From: Litsea cubeba
Taxonomy: Eukaryota; Streptophyta; Magnoliopsida; Laurales; Lauraceae
Direction of reading: 5' to 3'
Assembly (NCBI GenBank): GCA_012931725.1
Contig: CM022949.1
Span: forward strand, 58,523,922-58,587,921
Length of the DNA: 64,000 bases
Both the position numbers and the translations under genes were made by a program. Below the pieces are notes generated by a model that was not told the origin of the DNA, did no database searches, and saw nothing but the letters and a program-made list of their open reading frames with translations. Positions 54,181-64,000 of the stretch are shown one piece after another; the first letter of the stretch is position 1; the number at the start of each line of letters is the position of its first letter.

Positions 54181-55147
54181 AAGGTGCTGAAATCGAAGAG
54201 AAGCTCTTGACGAATCCGCGGTAGTAACCTGCTAAGCCAAGGAAACTCTGAACTTCTGTGACATTCTTTGGTCTCTCCCAGTTTACCACTGCCTCTATCT
54301 TCGCTAGATCCACTGCTAGGCCGTCTTTGGAGATGATATGTCCGAGGAAGACTACCTGCTCTAACCAGAACTCGCACTTGCTGAGCTTCGCGTATAGCTG
54401 GTTGTCATGCAACAACTGTAGAGACGTCCTCAAATGCTGCTCGTGCTCCTCTCTGGACTTGGAGTAGACCAACACATCATCGATGAACATCACTGTGAAG
54501 CTGTCGAGGTACGGGGCGAAGACCTTGTTCATCAAAGCCATGAACACTGCTGGCGCATTCGTCAACCCGAACGGCATCACAAGGAACTCATAGTGCCCGT
54601 AGCGAGTACGAAACGCCGTCTTCTGCACATCCTGCTCTCTGACTCGCAGCTGATGATATCCCGATCTCAAGTCCACCTTCGAAAAGTACTGCGCTCCCTG
54701 AAGCTGGTCGAAATGCTCGTCGATCCGGGGAAGAGGATACTTGTTCTTCACTATTGCCTGGTTCAGCTGCCTGTAGTCGATGCACATCCTCATCGACCCA
54801 TCCTTCTTCTTCACGAAAAGCACATGTGCTCCCCAAGGTGACATGCTCGGTCTGATGAAGCCCTTGTCTATCAACTCTTGCAACTGGTTCTTCAACTCTC
54901 GTAGCTCTGCTGGAGCCATGCGGTAAGGAGCTCTAGATATCGGTGCGGTGCCTAGCACAAGCTCAATGGTTAAGTCGATCTCTCTGACTGGAGGCAATCC
55001 TGGGATCTCGTCGGGAAACACATCTGGAAACTCGCAAACAACCGAAATCTCCTCGACTCCCTTGGACTTCTTTTCCTCTGAGATGAATGCGATATAGCCC
55101 TCGCAACCTGATCTCATTAGCCTCTCTGCTTTTAGTGCCGAAATCAA
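54131..55147 (-). pseudogene. Tekay reverse transcriptase
   Basis: 338 codons open on the minus strand: FPDEIPGLPPVREIDLTIEL, SPWGAHVLFVKKKDGSMRMC, DYRQLN, YPLPRIDEHFDQL, FSKVDLRSGYHQLRV, MPFGLTNAPAVFM, catalytic FIDD in MFIDDVLVYS, and GHIISKDGL with the LGLAGYYRGF thumb. All RT motifs are present. The frame ends in residues out of phase with RNase H because of the deletion. Confidence 0.92.
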
Positions 55148-55190
55148 TCTGGTGCTGTGTGGCTTCTACTCGCCTACAAACTCGATCGTG

Positions 55191-55967
55191 TCATCTGAAC
55201 CGTCGATGGTGAGTCTGATTGTCTTCTCGATGCAATCCATCACCGCTCGGTATCGGGCCAACCAATCCATTCCCAAGATTAATGTCGAAGTCATGCATGG
55301 GTAACACAATCAAATCTACAAACATAATGCACTCCCCAATCTGCACTCGGCATCTGGGGTGGTAAGTCTGACACAGTACCCTCTTGCCCACGGGCGTAGA
55401 CACAACTAGCGTGCAAGGCAACTCCTCTCCTACTCCACCAATAATTAAAGCAAAAGCAGAAGACACATAGGAATGTGTAGCACCAGGATCAAACAATACT
55501 CTAGCAATCTGATCACAAATAGAAAGAGTACCTTCAACGACGTTCCCTGCAGCTTCGGCCTCCTCATGCGTGAGTGCAAATGCCTAACCTGCGGCCTAAG
55601 GTCTCTGTTGCTGTCGCTGCTGTCCATAGGGCCTCTGGTGACGTCCTCGCTGGTAGTGCTGTCCTCTGGGCTGCTGGGGTCCATGTACCTGCTGCTGGGC
55701 ATGGTACTGCTGCTGAGGTGGCTGAGGTGCCGGTGCAATCCGCGGAGCAGGTGGAGCAGGGGCTGGAGCTCTAGGAGGTGCTGGGAGCTGGAGTATCGGG
55801 GGCTGACCTCCCTGTAGTGGGCAAACTCTGGAGATGTGCCCTGGCTCCCCGCAGTCATAGCACACTCTAGGCCCACGCTGCTGCTGCTGCTAATACTGAT
55901 GCTGACGCTGATGATACTGCCCAGCTGGCCTCTGCCTCTGGAATGGTTGCTGCTGTAGGGGCACGGG
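55191..55967 (-). pseudogene. Tekay zinc knuckle and protease
   Basis: The same frame as gag continues past the stop at 55968 through at least three more TAG codons. It has knuckle C-x2-C-x4-H-x4-C (CYDCGEPGHISRVC), a Gln/Pro-rich spacer and protease at RVLFDPGATHSYVSSAF. The usual D-S-G appears as D-P-G, which would hurt catalysis. A frameshift near 55280 ends it. Confidence 0.82.
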
Positions 55968-56780
55968 CTACGGTCTGGCCAGAGCAACCCAGACCCATCT
56001 CTGCTGCTGACTGGCCTTAATCCGCTGCAGTCGCTCCTCTGCCCAATAAGCCCTCCTCAAAGCCTCCTCATAAGTGTGAATCTCAATGCAAGACATGTTA
56101 AGCTGGATCTCATCCCTCAGTCCCTCGACGAACCGCTGAATCCTCTCTGACTCAGGCGTGACCAGAGCCTCTGCAAAGCGAAAGAGCTGGGTGAAGCAAA
56201 CCTCATACTGGTAGACAGTCATGCTGCCCTGCACCAGTGCCTGGAACTTCCGCAGCTTGCGGTCTCTGACATGAGCTGGTATGAACTTCCGAAGGAAGTC
56301 CGCTCTTAAGGTAGTCCAAGCAATCTCATCTCCGATCACCTCGAAATGACGCTGAACTGTCCTCCACCAGTCCTCCGTGACTCCTCGGAACATGTAAGCA
56401 GCTAGCTGCACCCTCTGCTGGCCGATGCACTCAAAGACTCTGAAGATCTTCTCCATCCGTACGATCCAGTCATCGGCCACTAGCGGATCATCTGCGCCAA
56501 TGAACTCAGGTGGTTCCCTCTTGAGGAACCTCTCAAAGATGATGTTCGGGTCTGCTTCCCGAACAGGTGCCACTGCTATGCCTGGCTGAGCCACCCTCTC
56601 AATGACATCCAGGACTTGCGACTGAAACTGCACAAAGTCCTTAGCCTGCTGCTGGTGCGCCGAAGCCTGGGCCTCCTGAGAAACAAGGAAGGCCTGTAGG
56701 AATCTCTGGAAACGGTGCTCGAAGTCGGGCTGGCCTCCGATTGCTGGTATCACATGTGGTGGAGAACCTTCTCCAGACAT
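55968..56780 (-). pseudogene. gag: Tekay Gag
   Basis: 270 codons from ATG 56780. After a Gln/Ala-rich head, the retrotransposon gag domain reads FLKREPPEFIGADDPLVADDW, RMEKIFRVF, AYMFRGVTEDWW, FLRKFIPAHVRDRKLRKF, and G-MTVYQYEVCFTQLFRFA. This is the capsid region of Del/Tekay. A TAG before the zinc knuckle truncates it. The leader from the PBS is about 150 nt. Confidence 0.88.
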
Positions 56781-56931
56781 CTGTCAAGAGAAAAGAATTG
56801 GGTTAGTTCAAGTCCAACACTTAGGGCTACACTGATTCTACCCGATCCATCATCCTTACACGCATCCCCACACTGAAATCCTCACTACGTCCTAAAGTTT
56901 ATAGTGTATTTTATTTCCTAGAGACTTGCCC

Positions 56932-56943
56932 GCTCTAATACCA
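56932..56943 (-). promoter_or_regulatory. Tekay primer-binding site
   Basis: The minus strand reads TGGTATTAGAGC, one base off the tRNA-Met site (C to T), five bases from the 5' LTR. Confidence 0.88.
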
Positions 56944-56948
56944 TAAAA

Positions 56949-59900
56949 TGTAACGCCCCAATTCCAAATACCGAGAAAATCCTCAAAGTACCAAAATTGG
57001 CGCGCTACTTCTCGGAAAATCATAGAACTTCCAAGATCGTAGGTCTGCAGTGAGGTCCATTTTTAAACTTTTCCAACAATATTATAACCACGGTTAAAAT
57101 TGCGGAAGCATAAAGAAATAAGTGGAAGTAATAACAGAGATAGCGGAAGCATAAGGTATCATGAATGATATATCAAGTGTAACGAGCTTATCCAGCCTAA
57201 AAATGACAAGTGATAAAAAATCAAGGTTTAATTACATATTTCTAAACACTACCCAACTCACTACAAAATATCGCTCAAAAACCCAAACAAACAGATACTC
57301 AAGCCCCTGCCACCGGTACTGGCTCTCCACCCTCCGGCTCGACCTCTTGGTCTGCCGGTCCCCATCCGTAGTCACCTACTACAGGCGCCTCTACGAGTGC
57401 GTACGCATTGCCCTCTAACTCGGGGTCAAGACCTAAGCACCAAGAGTGGATCAGATCTAAAGATCTGGCAAGTCACAGTATGCAGATAATAGAGGATGTA
57501 TGCATCAAAATGAGTAGAGACAGTAATGAAGTCAAGAGAATAGTAATGGTACAGATCCAAGGCAGTTGAGCAAGATATACAATGTAGAATCAGAATAAGC
57601 ATTTTAATAAACCTACACAAAATGGCACACTCACACAAGCTGGATACCGCGGGATATTATGCCGCGGCCCTCACATACTGAACACAGTCGCGGCGGGGAA
57701 AATCTCACAGCGCTGGGGATTATCTAGCCCCGCAAATAACATCATCCATCAACACACACTGAGACCGGACCCGGTATCACACCGTCTGTCTCCAACAATG
57801 CTCATCATGATAGCCACACAACACTCTCAATAGCTCCTACCAGTGATGATCAGTCCAACTGACCGAGCTTAGATCAACTGAGTGAATGTCTATGCCGACT
57901 CAGGAAACAATGAAGGTCTGTGTCTGTCTAGGCTTTGCCTTGCGTGAACAAGGTCCTAACGGAGTCCATAAGAGGTCCAAGTATCCATGGATCATAATCC
58001 AGGTCCAAGTCCAGTCGATGGATCCATACCAAGGCCCATCAAATACATGGCCTGGTCTATAATAGTCCAAGTAAGACACAAGTCCATTTCCAATGACATA
58101 TGATCCATTTATACCCAGGATGAGTCACAAGCCCATACAATCTAACCTTTCCAGTCTAGGGTAATCCACATCCAAACTTAGGCCATAAAAGGGCCCGCCT
58201 AGCCACAGACACGGGTCAATGTTCACCCAATCATATTACCGGGTCACCTCTAAGTAGTCCTAGGTTTAGGTCATCCATTTTCCATTTAATTAATAGGTAT
58301 AAGCAATAATAAGGACAATAGAGTGACAGTAATAATATGAGGGAGATGAATCTCCAAGTACAAGGATCAATGAGAGATATCAACAGTCCAACCTAAGTAA
58401 ATGATCCACTTCAGATTCAGGTCTATCTCAGGTAATTCGATCTTTAAGTGAAACCACAGATGCTAAGGAATACTGTGTTTAGTGCTCAGAAGTTATGTGC
58501 TTCACTGGTAACGTATAAAGGTCGAATCATCTTAGATTACATAACCTGGACCTTAATTAGTGGACCCCACGAGTCAAGGTTGAGCCACACCATCGACTCA
58601 TGGTTGGCACAGTGATGGAAGTCTATTTGGATGGTCAATGGGCCCCATACATGATTACAACAATATAAATTAGAATCTGGGAAGTGTCACTGTACATAGT
58701 GTGCTCAGCCAACTTCCTGGCCTGGGCGGTCAGCTCGGCACATTGGGATCAGAGAAGCAAACACCCTGCAGGCAATGCCTGATTGCCCAGAAGTTCCTGT
58801 GGGCCCGGCTAACCCCCTGGCCTTGGCAGTTGGCCGTGCACACTGAAAGCTCTGGCTAAAAGGGGATGTCCCAGGTTCTAGTCTCCTTTGTTGGAAACCC
58901 GCTTTTTCGGAATCCAGCTCAGAGTTCGGCCAAGCGCTTGAGCTCAATTGAACACTCAGCTTGGTCACCCAGTAGAGCTCGGCAAAGCATCTAGCTCAGT
59001 TCGGTCACCCAGCTATGTTCGATAAAGCATTAAGCTCGGTCAGGCATTAAGGTCGGTCAAGCGCTGAGCTCGGTCAAGCACGGAGCCCGGTCTGGCACTG
59101 AGCTCGGTAAAACACTAAGCTTGGCCATAACACTGGGCTCGGCCAAGACACTGAGCTCGGCCTAAACACTGAACTCTGCCTAAACGCGGATCTCGGCCTA
59201 AGCATTGTACTCGGCAGAACACTCAGTTCGATCAACACTGAGCTTTACAACACTGAGCTCGGCCAGTGCGGAGCTCGGTCAGTGCTGAGTTCGGAGTGCG
59301 GAGCTCGGTAGTGCTGAGCTCGACCAGAGCGGAGCTCGGTAGTGCTGAGCTCGGCCAGTGCGGAGCTCGGCCATCAAGGCATAGAGACGCTCTGCAACTC
59401 TAGAATTCCGATTTCCTTCTTCAACCAGAGTTAAACCAATCTCATCCAAACTCCACAAAACATCCAGAAATAATAAGAGCACTCCAATATACACCCAACC
59501 ATTCAAACCACGAGCCATTGATCTTCCAAATGAGATTAACCCATCCATCAATGGCCGGTCGTCCATGAAAACATGCTCAAAGGTAAATCTAGCAGTCCTA
59601 ACACCATTTAAATAGAAATACAGAGAATAAAAAACAGTAAACATTCATTCTATATTAAATAAGCATATTGCACTTGCCTTGATCAATTGCAAGAAGGAAA
59701 TAAAAGAGAAAACAGAGATCCAACCCGGTAAAAGACAGTCCCAGCTCTATGGTATCCCAAACACACAATCAGCCCCAAATTCTTTGATCTATAGAGATTT
59801 CTACTCCTACACCCATTCCCACAAGAGAACTTCTATAAGGAACGAGATCCAGAGAGAGAAAGAGAATTTTCTAATGGAATTGAACTAGAAGGGGGTATTC

Positions 59901-60464
59901 ACCTGATTTGAAGGAAGGGGAAGGGATGACTGATGTGAAGAAAAAGAAATCACAATATAAGTTGCAGTAACAGGTCGGCAGTGGCTTTCTTCTTCTGAGA
60001 ACCCGTACAGTGAGAACGAGAGAGGGGAGATGGGAAATTGGTGGGAAAATGGGGAAGGAAGAACGAAAGAAGGAAATGAAAGAGATGAGCAGTAGCCTTC
60101 GTTTGGAAATTGGGGGGGTGGGGTTTGTTTATATAGGTTGGGTTTTAGGGCTAGGGACAAAAGTACCTTTTTAGTTTAAATAGAATTAGAGTTAGGGCCA
60201 AGGGCATTTTGGTCTTTGGGTGGGTTCTAGAAGATTCTTTAGTGTGGTAATTATTAATTTCTAGCTAGGGCCTCTAACAAACGAACTCACTCTAAAATTA
60301 ACAAAAGACACCCTATTGACTCTACTAATTACCCAACTAGACTAATCCTAGGAAAATACATAACTACCCTTAACTAACCCCATAATTAGTATAATTAAAA
60401 ATACTTAGGCTAATACATAGTATTCAAATTCAAATTGAGGGCCCACCAGGGGTGGGGCCTCACA
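56949..60464 (-). repeat. Tekay 5' LTR
   Basis: 3516 bp, matching 48776-52320 along its length with many substitutions and small indels. It contains the second GAGCTC minisatellite (about 58937-59375). Confidence 0.92.
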
Positions 60465-62247
60465 TCACTCATCTAAGGGTTTACACAGTTTGAGGCATCA
60501 ATCATCAAAGGGGGTTTTATTTTGGATATCAGGCAGTGGTGGGGTCCACTGGCTGATTTGATCACAAATCTAGTCCACACATGCGTCCGTACATGGTTGG
60601 GCGACCATTGTTGTGAGGGTGATCTTGGGATTGGAGATGGTGGGGCCTAATATCTTAGTATCCATGCTACATCAGGCGTGAAGTTCAACTTCTGGAACTA
60701 GCTAGGTTCTGTCATGTACAAAGAGAGTGGTTTGGCTCTCTAGATCTGGATATACATGAGGAGAGAGATACCACTTGGTGTTAATCTATTATAGTATGAG
60801 TGTTGACCTGGACTTGTCTTGGAAAAAGAAGTCCAATTTTATATAGCTTTCCCATACACCCCATTAGTTTTAAGAATTTGAAGAAAGGGCCTTAGTTGTT
60901 TTATAAATACACATTAATTTTTAACTGGTATCTTTGATTTTTCATGGGTTGATATTATATTTTTATACCTTATTAATTAGATCTTCGGACCTGAGTAAAT
61001 ACCGACTGGGCATGCGGTATCTTACTAACAAGGGGTTTAGTGCTTCATATAACCTCAGGGAAATCCTAATGGATCCGAGCTCAACCCATCTCTATTGGAA
61101 AACCCTTAATTGGGTCTATGCACCATTAATTGAGAAGGGATGCGTTGATCTTTTATCTATTAGAGATTCATGTGGTTGTTGGATACGAAACCTTATGTTT
61201 GACCTTAGGATTGGCTTGTGATTATTCTTTAACCTTCGCATGCACATATGTTGGTTTAGGATATGTATTCCTTTAGATGCATACCCTATTGTGTTACGGA
61301 CTATAAAGTGGCTTGGCAAATTTCATATAACGATTTGATTATGATATGAAGTGTGGAATGGCCAAAACTTTACTTTGACTTAGGACTCTTGTGTCGGAGC
61401 ATTATTATTCGGGTCTATTATGCATTTATGTTTTTCTTTATGTGGGTCATTTATGAACGACTGCAGATCGTATGTGGACGGTTGATCACCGATGTGTCCG
61501 GATCACTTATAATCCGCTATGAATGTGAACAGGTTATCCTGATATTTGTTTATCAATCGATTTATGACCACCGACGTTATGGACGGGCTTTCCCGATTAT
61601 GTAGGGTTGACCACCCAAAACGGGGACACTTGTCTCCGTGTGAATATTATTGCTCCATTTATTTTATTTGGATTTATGTCATACGTTCATTCATGTTATA
61701 TCTTTGCCTTTACTTTTATATGATCACACTTGTCTTTATTCTTCTCGTTATGATATTTAATTTTGAATTATGATTATGTACTTGCTATTTACTTATAATA
61801 TTTGGTGCATAGGTACCGAGCCCTACTTTACCGAGGAAACGGAGGAGGATCAAACGTTTCAAACGTTTGAGCCGACTAACGAACCCGAGTGGGATGCCGG
61901 AGACGGTTTCGGAGCCGTCTGAGCCTGCATTAGAGAAAACATCATCTTAACACTTCTTTAGATGAACTTTCTTTTAATATAACCCTTTCTTAGTAATTGT
62001 TTGATTTATTCTTCCATATTGACTATTAATATTTATTTGATTTTCGTGTTGGACTTTATTTGTGAACTTTGAATACCAATTGAATAAAGCCTCCGTTGCA
62101 TTTAATGAGATTGATTTTGACTGACCGCAGGTTGAAATTTTATATGGGTCCACATTTGGAAGCTTGTGTTGTATTAAACACAGGATTTTAAATTTTAAAT
62201 TTTAATTTTTCACGTTTTTCCCCAATTCTTATTTTGGGGACGTAACA

Positions 62248-62875
62248 ATCCACCTGCATTTCTTCCATCCAGCCAGCCTGCAACTGCCCTGCACACGGAC
62301 ATCTTCTTCTCATTTTTCCTCCTTATTCAGCAGCCGAGTCTGCTGTCTCCTCTTCAAGTGGCCAACCCTGCTTCTGCAGCCACTTCACTCCCTCCCCCTG
62401 CCTGGTCAGTTTACCTGCAACTCTCGGTCACTCTTCTTCTCGCACTCAACTGGCCATTCCCCCTTGCTCAGATGGCCAATCGACCTACTGCTTCCAGATG
62501 ACAGCCAGTCTCCTCTCTGCGCCGGCCCTTGCTGCTGCTCTTCCTCAGCCAGCGGCCAGTCCTCTCCTGCACAGTCCATTGGCCATTCCCTCCACCTGCA
62601 CCACCCAGCGGCCACCTGCTGCTGCCGGTCACTCTCTCTTCTCCTTGCACTAAGCGGCCAGCATCAAACATGCACTGCTCTCAGCCACATCAAACCTGCA
62701 CTGCTTGCCCCTAACGGCCACTCTTTCGTCCATTCTTCTTCTTCTTGTTCCACTGCCCTGTACAGTTCCTCCATAGCCTGCAGCTGCACCTCATTTCCAG
62801 CCCCTGCTGCCTTCTCCCTGCTGTTGCCAGCCAGCTCTTCCCCCTGCAAACTCATCCGGCCACCCCCTTGCACAG
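62248..62875. other. Host sequence with CGGCCACT repeats, continued
   Basis: Serine/proline-like translations here only reflect CT-rich repeats of the style AGCGGCCAG/ACT-CTCCTGCAC also seen at 47200-47640. No gene. It is probably the upstream LTR or leader of an older gypsy element, possibly the one whose gag starts at 63317. Confidence 0.45.
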
Positions 62876-63121
62876 TGTCACGACCCGGCCCGCCTGGTAT
62901 GATATTGTCCGCTTTGGGCCGCTGCCCGCACGGTTTTGTTTCCGGAGCCCTTTGAGCTCCAAAAGGCCTCATACCAAGTAGTTACCGACCTCGCACATAT
63001 AGCCCATCGTCTGGGCGCTCTCATAGGCGATGTGGGATGGAGTCCCTGCCTTGCTCGCAGCTGACTTGGGTCCTCACACTCCCCACCACTTAGAGGAGAG
63101 CCGCCCCCGGCTCTGATACCA
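62876..63121 (-). mobile_element. TRIM-like remnant, one LTR plus internal stub
   Basis: On the minus strand, a PBS (TGGTATCAGAGC, 63121-63110) is followed by about 30 bases including a polypurine-like GTGGTGGGGAG, then an LTR of 203 bp (63078-62876) from TGTGAGGACC to GGGTCGTGACA. A PBS and polypurine tract only tens of bases apart with a tiny LTR is TRIM architecture. The other LTR is missing. Confidence 0.6.
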
Positions 63122-63147
63122 CTAAATACCATTAAATACTTATTGTA

Positions 63148-63159
63148 TGGTATCAGAGC
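63148..63159 (+). promoter_or_regulatory. Primer-binding site of the right-edge gypsy element
   Basis: TGGTATCAGAGC on the plus strand, 158 bases before the gag ATG. The LTR end just before it reads ATTGTA rather than ...CA, so that boundary is damaged or replaced by the TRIM junction. Confidence 0.8.
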
Positions 63160-63316
63160 ATTAGGTTAAAAGACTTAGCAACCTTACAAACTGATGAGAG
63201 GAACAAGAATTCCATAACAAATCTTGAATAGATTTATGTTTATTGTTTTCACTATAAGTGATTGATATTGATGGAAGTGTAGAGATGTCAATCTTACCTT
63301 CCGTATTGTTTACAGT

Positions 63317-64000
63317 ATGGCTTATGGATCAGGATCTAGGCAGGATGACTTTATAGCAATCACACCCCCTCCTATATCTGAGACCGATGCTAGAATTGCT
63401 GCTATGCTCGAGCAGATGGCCAAGAGCCATGAAGCGCAAATGAGCATGCAAGCTCAGTTGGTATTGAGTAATGCACAACTAGCCAAGAGTCAAGAGGCTC
63501 AAGCTGGTATGCAGGCTCAAATGATTAAGATGTTAGAGACTCAGAGCCAGATGCAGGCTCAAATACAGACACCATCACCAGTTCAACAGCATATTGAACA
63601 TCAGGTGGTGAATCAGAACAAGGAAAAGGATCCTAACACCCTTTATGAGCAGTTCCGTAAGAGAGGAGCTACTGAGTTCCAAGGCACCGAGGATGTGATG
63701 CAGGCCGATGAATGGCTAGAACACATCGAGGATGTATTGGATACAGTTGTCTGTACTCTCAGGCAGAGAGTCTTGCTGACCTCCTCTATGCTCAGAAGAT
63801 CAGCTAACACGTGGTGGAGAAGTGTCAAGGACACATTTAGAACACTGCCTGAAGATGGAATCTGGGAGACTTTCAGGAATTACTTTCAAAGAAAGTTTGT
63901 ACCAGAACATATACAGCAGCAAAAGGAAGCAGAATTCCTTAATCTGAAACAAGGTCAATTGACTGTGTCTACATATGTGGATACCTTCCTCAAGTTATCC
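63317..64000 (+). CDS. gag: Gypsy Gag, cut by the window end
   Basis: 228 codons open from ATG 63317 to the last base, no stop. The N-terminus is a Met/Gln/Ala-rich coiled region (residues about 20-90, MLEQMAKSHEAQMSMQAQL). A retrotransposon gag domain follows: F-KRGATEFQGTEDVMQADEW, HIEDVLD, TWWRSVKDTF, FRNYFQRKFVPEHI, EFLNLKQGQLTVSTYVDTF. Zinc knuckle and pol should lie beyond the window. Likely chromovirus-like gypsy; intactness cannot be judged. Confidence 0.85.
   Translation, partial: MAYGSGSRQDDFIAITPPPISETDARIAAMLEQMAKSHEAQMSMQAQLVLSNAQLAKSQEAQAGMQAQMIKMLETQSQMQAQIQTPSPVQQHIEHQVVNQNKEKDPNTLYEQFRKRGATEFQGTEDVMQADEWLEHIEDVLDTVVCTLRQRVLLTSSMLRRSANTWWRSVKDTFRTLPEDGIWETFRNYFQRKFVPEHIQQQKEAEFLNLKQGQLTVSTYVDTFLKLS

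Larger units (their letters stand above)
48776..60464 (-). mobile_element. Del/Tekay chromovirus, full length but dead
   Basis: LTRs of 3545 and 3516 bp enclose gag, protease, RT, RNase H, integrase and a chromodomain-like C-terminus on the minus strand. Flanks are CCACT (48771-48775) and TCACT (60465-60469), one mismatch. On the element strand the LTR starts TGTGAGGCCCC and ends GGGGCRTTACA. Long LTRs plus integrase with a chromodomain mark the Del/Tekay clade. Stops, frameshifts and an RNase H deletion make it inactive. It inserted into the solo LTR at 47643-62247. Confidence 0.93.
47643..62247. mobile_element. Solo LTR, gypsy-like, interrupted by the Tekay element
   Basis: Begins TGTAAGATCCCGG and ends TTTTGGGGACGTAACA; flanks AACCA (47638-47642) and ATCCA (62248-62252) match at four of five bases. 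Without the Tekay element it is about 2.9 kb (47643-48775 plus 60470-62247). It has a leader-like zone at 47880-48060 and the AAACGTTT doublet at 61852-61868. No coding domain and no sister LTR in the window. Confidence 0.65.

Noticed and set aside
62464..62955. 163-codon Ser/Cys-rich ORF
   Set aside because: CT-rich repeats and TRIM sequence read in one frame; it crosses the TRIM boundary at 62876.
62876..63078. Cassandra-type LTR with a 5S rRNA promoter
   Set aside because: I looked for 5S rRNA-like box A and box C sequence in this small LTR and did not see it.

Overview
The window is a gene-poor, repeat-saturated stretch of plant nuclear DNA, almost certainly from a flowering plant. I find no complete host gene, tRNA or rRNA. 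Nearly everything recognisable is LTR retrotransposon: Ty1/copia of the SIRE/Maximus type, Ty3/gypsy of the Tat/Ogre and Del/Tekay types, solo LTRs, a piece of TRIM, and one 5'-truncated L1-type LINE. The species cannot be named from this sequence.

Layout. 1-3042: a decayed gypsy RT scrap and LTR-like debris. 3043-7995: a minus-strand LINE tail, cut by a 3.06 kb solo LTR (3760-6816) and carrying a 406-bp tandem duplication. 7996-9985: no gene. 9986-17585: SIRE element A, minus strand, TSD CTGTC, frameshifted. 18511-46786: a Tat element, plus strand, TSD GTTAG. Its 5' LTR was split by a copia-type solo LTR (18589-27735, TSD CCGTC), which was itself split by SIRE element B (18957-26330, TSD GGATC). 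Tat gag, protease, RT, RNase H, a second archaeal-like RNase H and integrase lie at 28564-34320, followed by a 117-bp minisatellite and an antisense extra ORF. That ORF has two recognisable introns and was split by element C (36640-44422, TSD CCTGG), a SIRE-derived non-autonomous element. 47643-62247: a second solo LTR, containing a Tekay chromovirus (48776-60464, minus). 62876-63121: a TRIM remnant. 63148 to the end: PBS and gag of another gypsy element that runs out of the window.

How it works together. The elements form a dated stack, because each insertion must be younger than what it interrupts. Element C has no pol, yet its LTRs appear to differ by a single base and its 481-codon gag-like frame is intact. 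It therefore looks recently mobilised by an autonomous SIRE relative such as the A/B family.

The least expected content is non-coding. Element C carries about 2.1 kb of consecutive hairpins with different stems but a shared loop motif (plus-strand consensus near GATATAACTAT). The A/B LTRs carry nine adjacent hairpins with a near-constant six-base NNGGTG loop in the transcribed leader just upstream of the primer-binding site. The LTRs of A, B and C also carry GTCGAC palindromes spaced 20-21 bp, and a gypsy-like solo LTR carries a parallel CTCGAG cluster beside a flank nearly identical to the one in element C.
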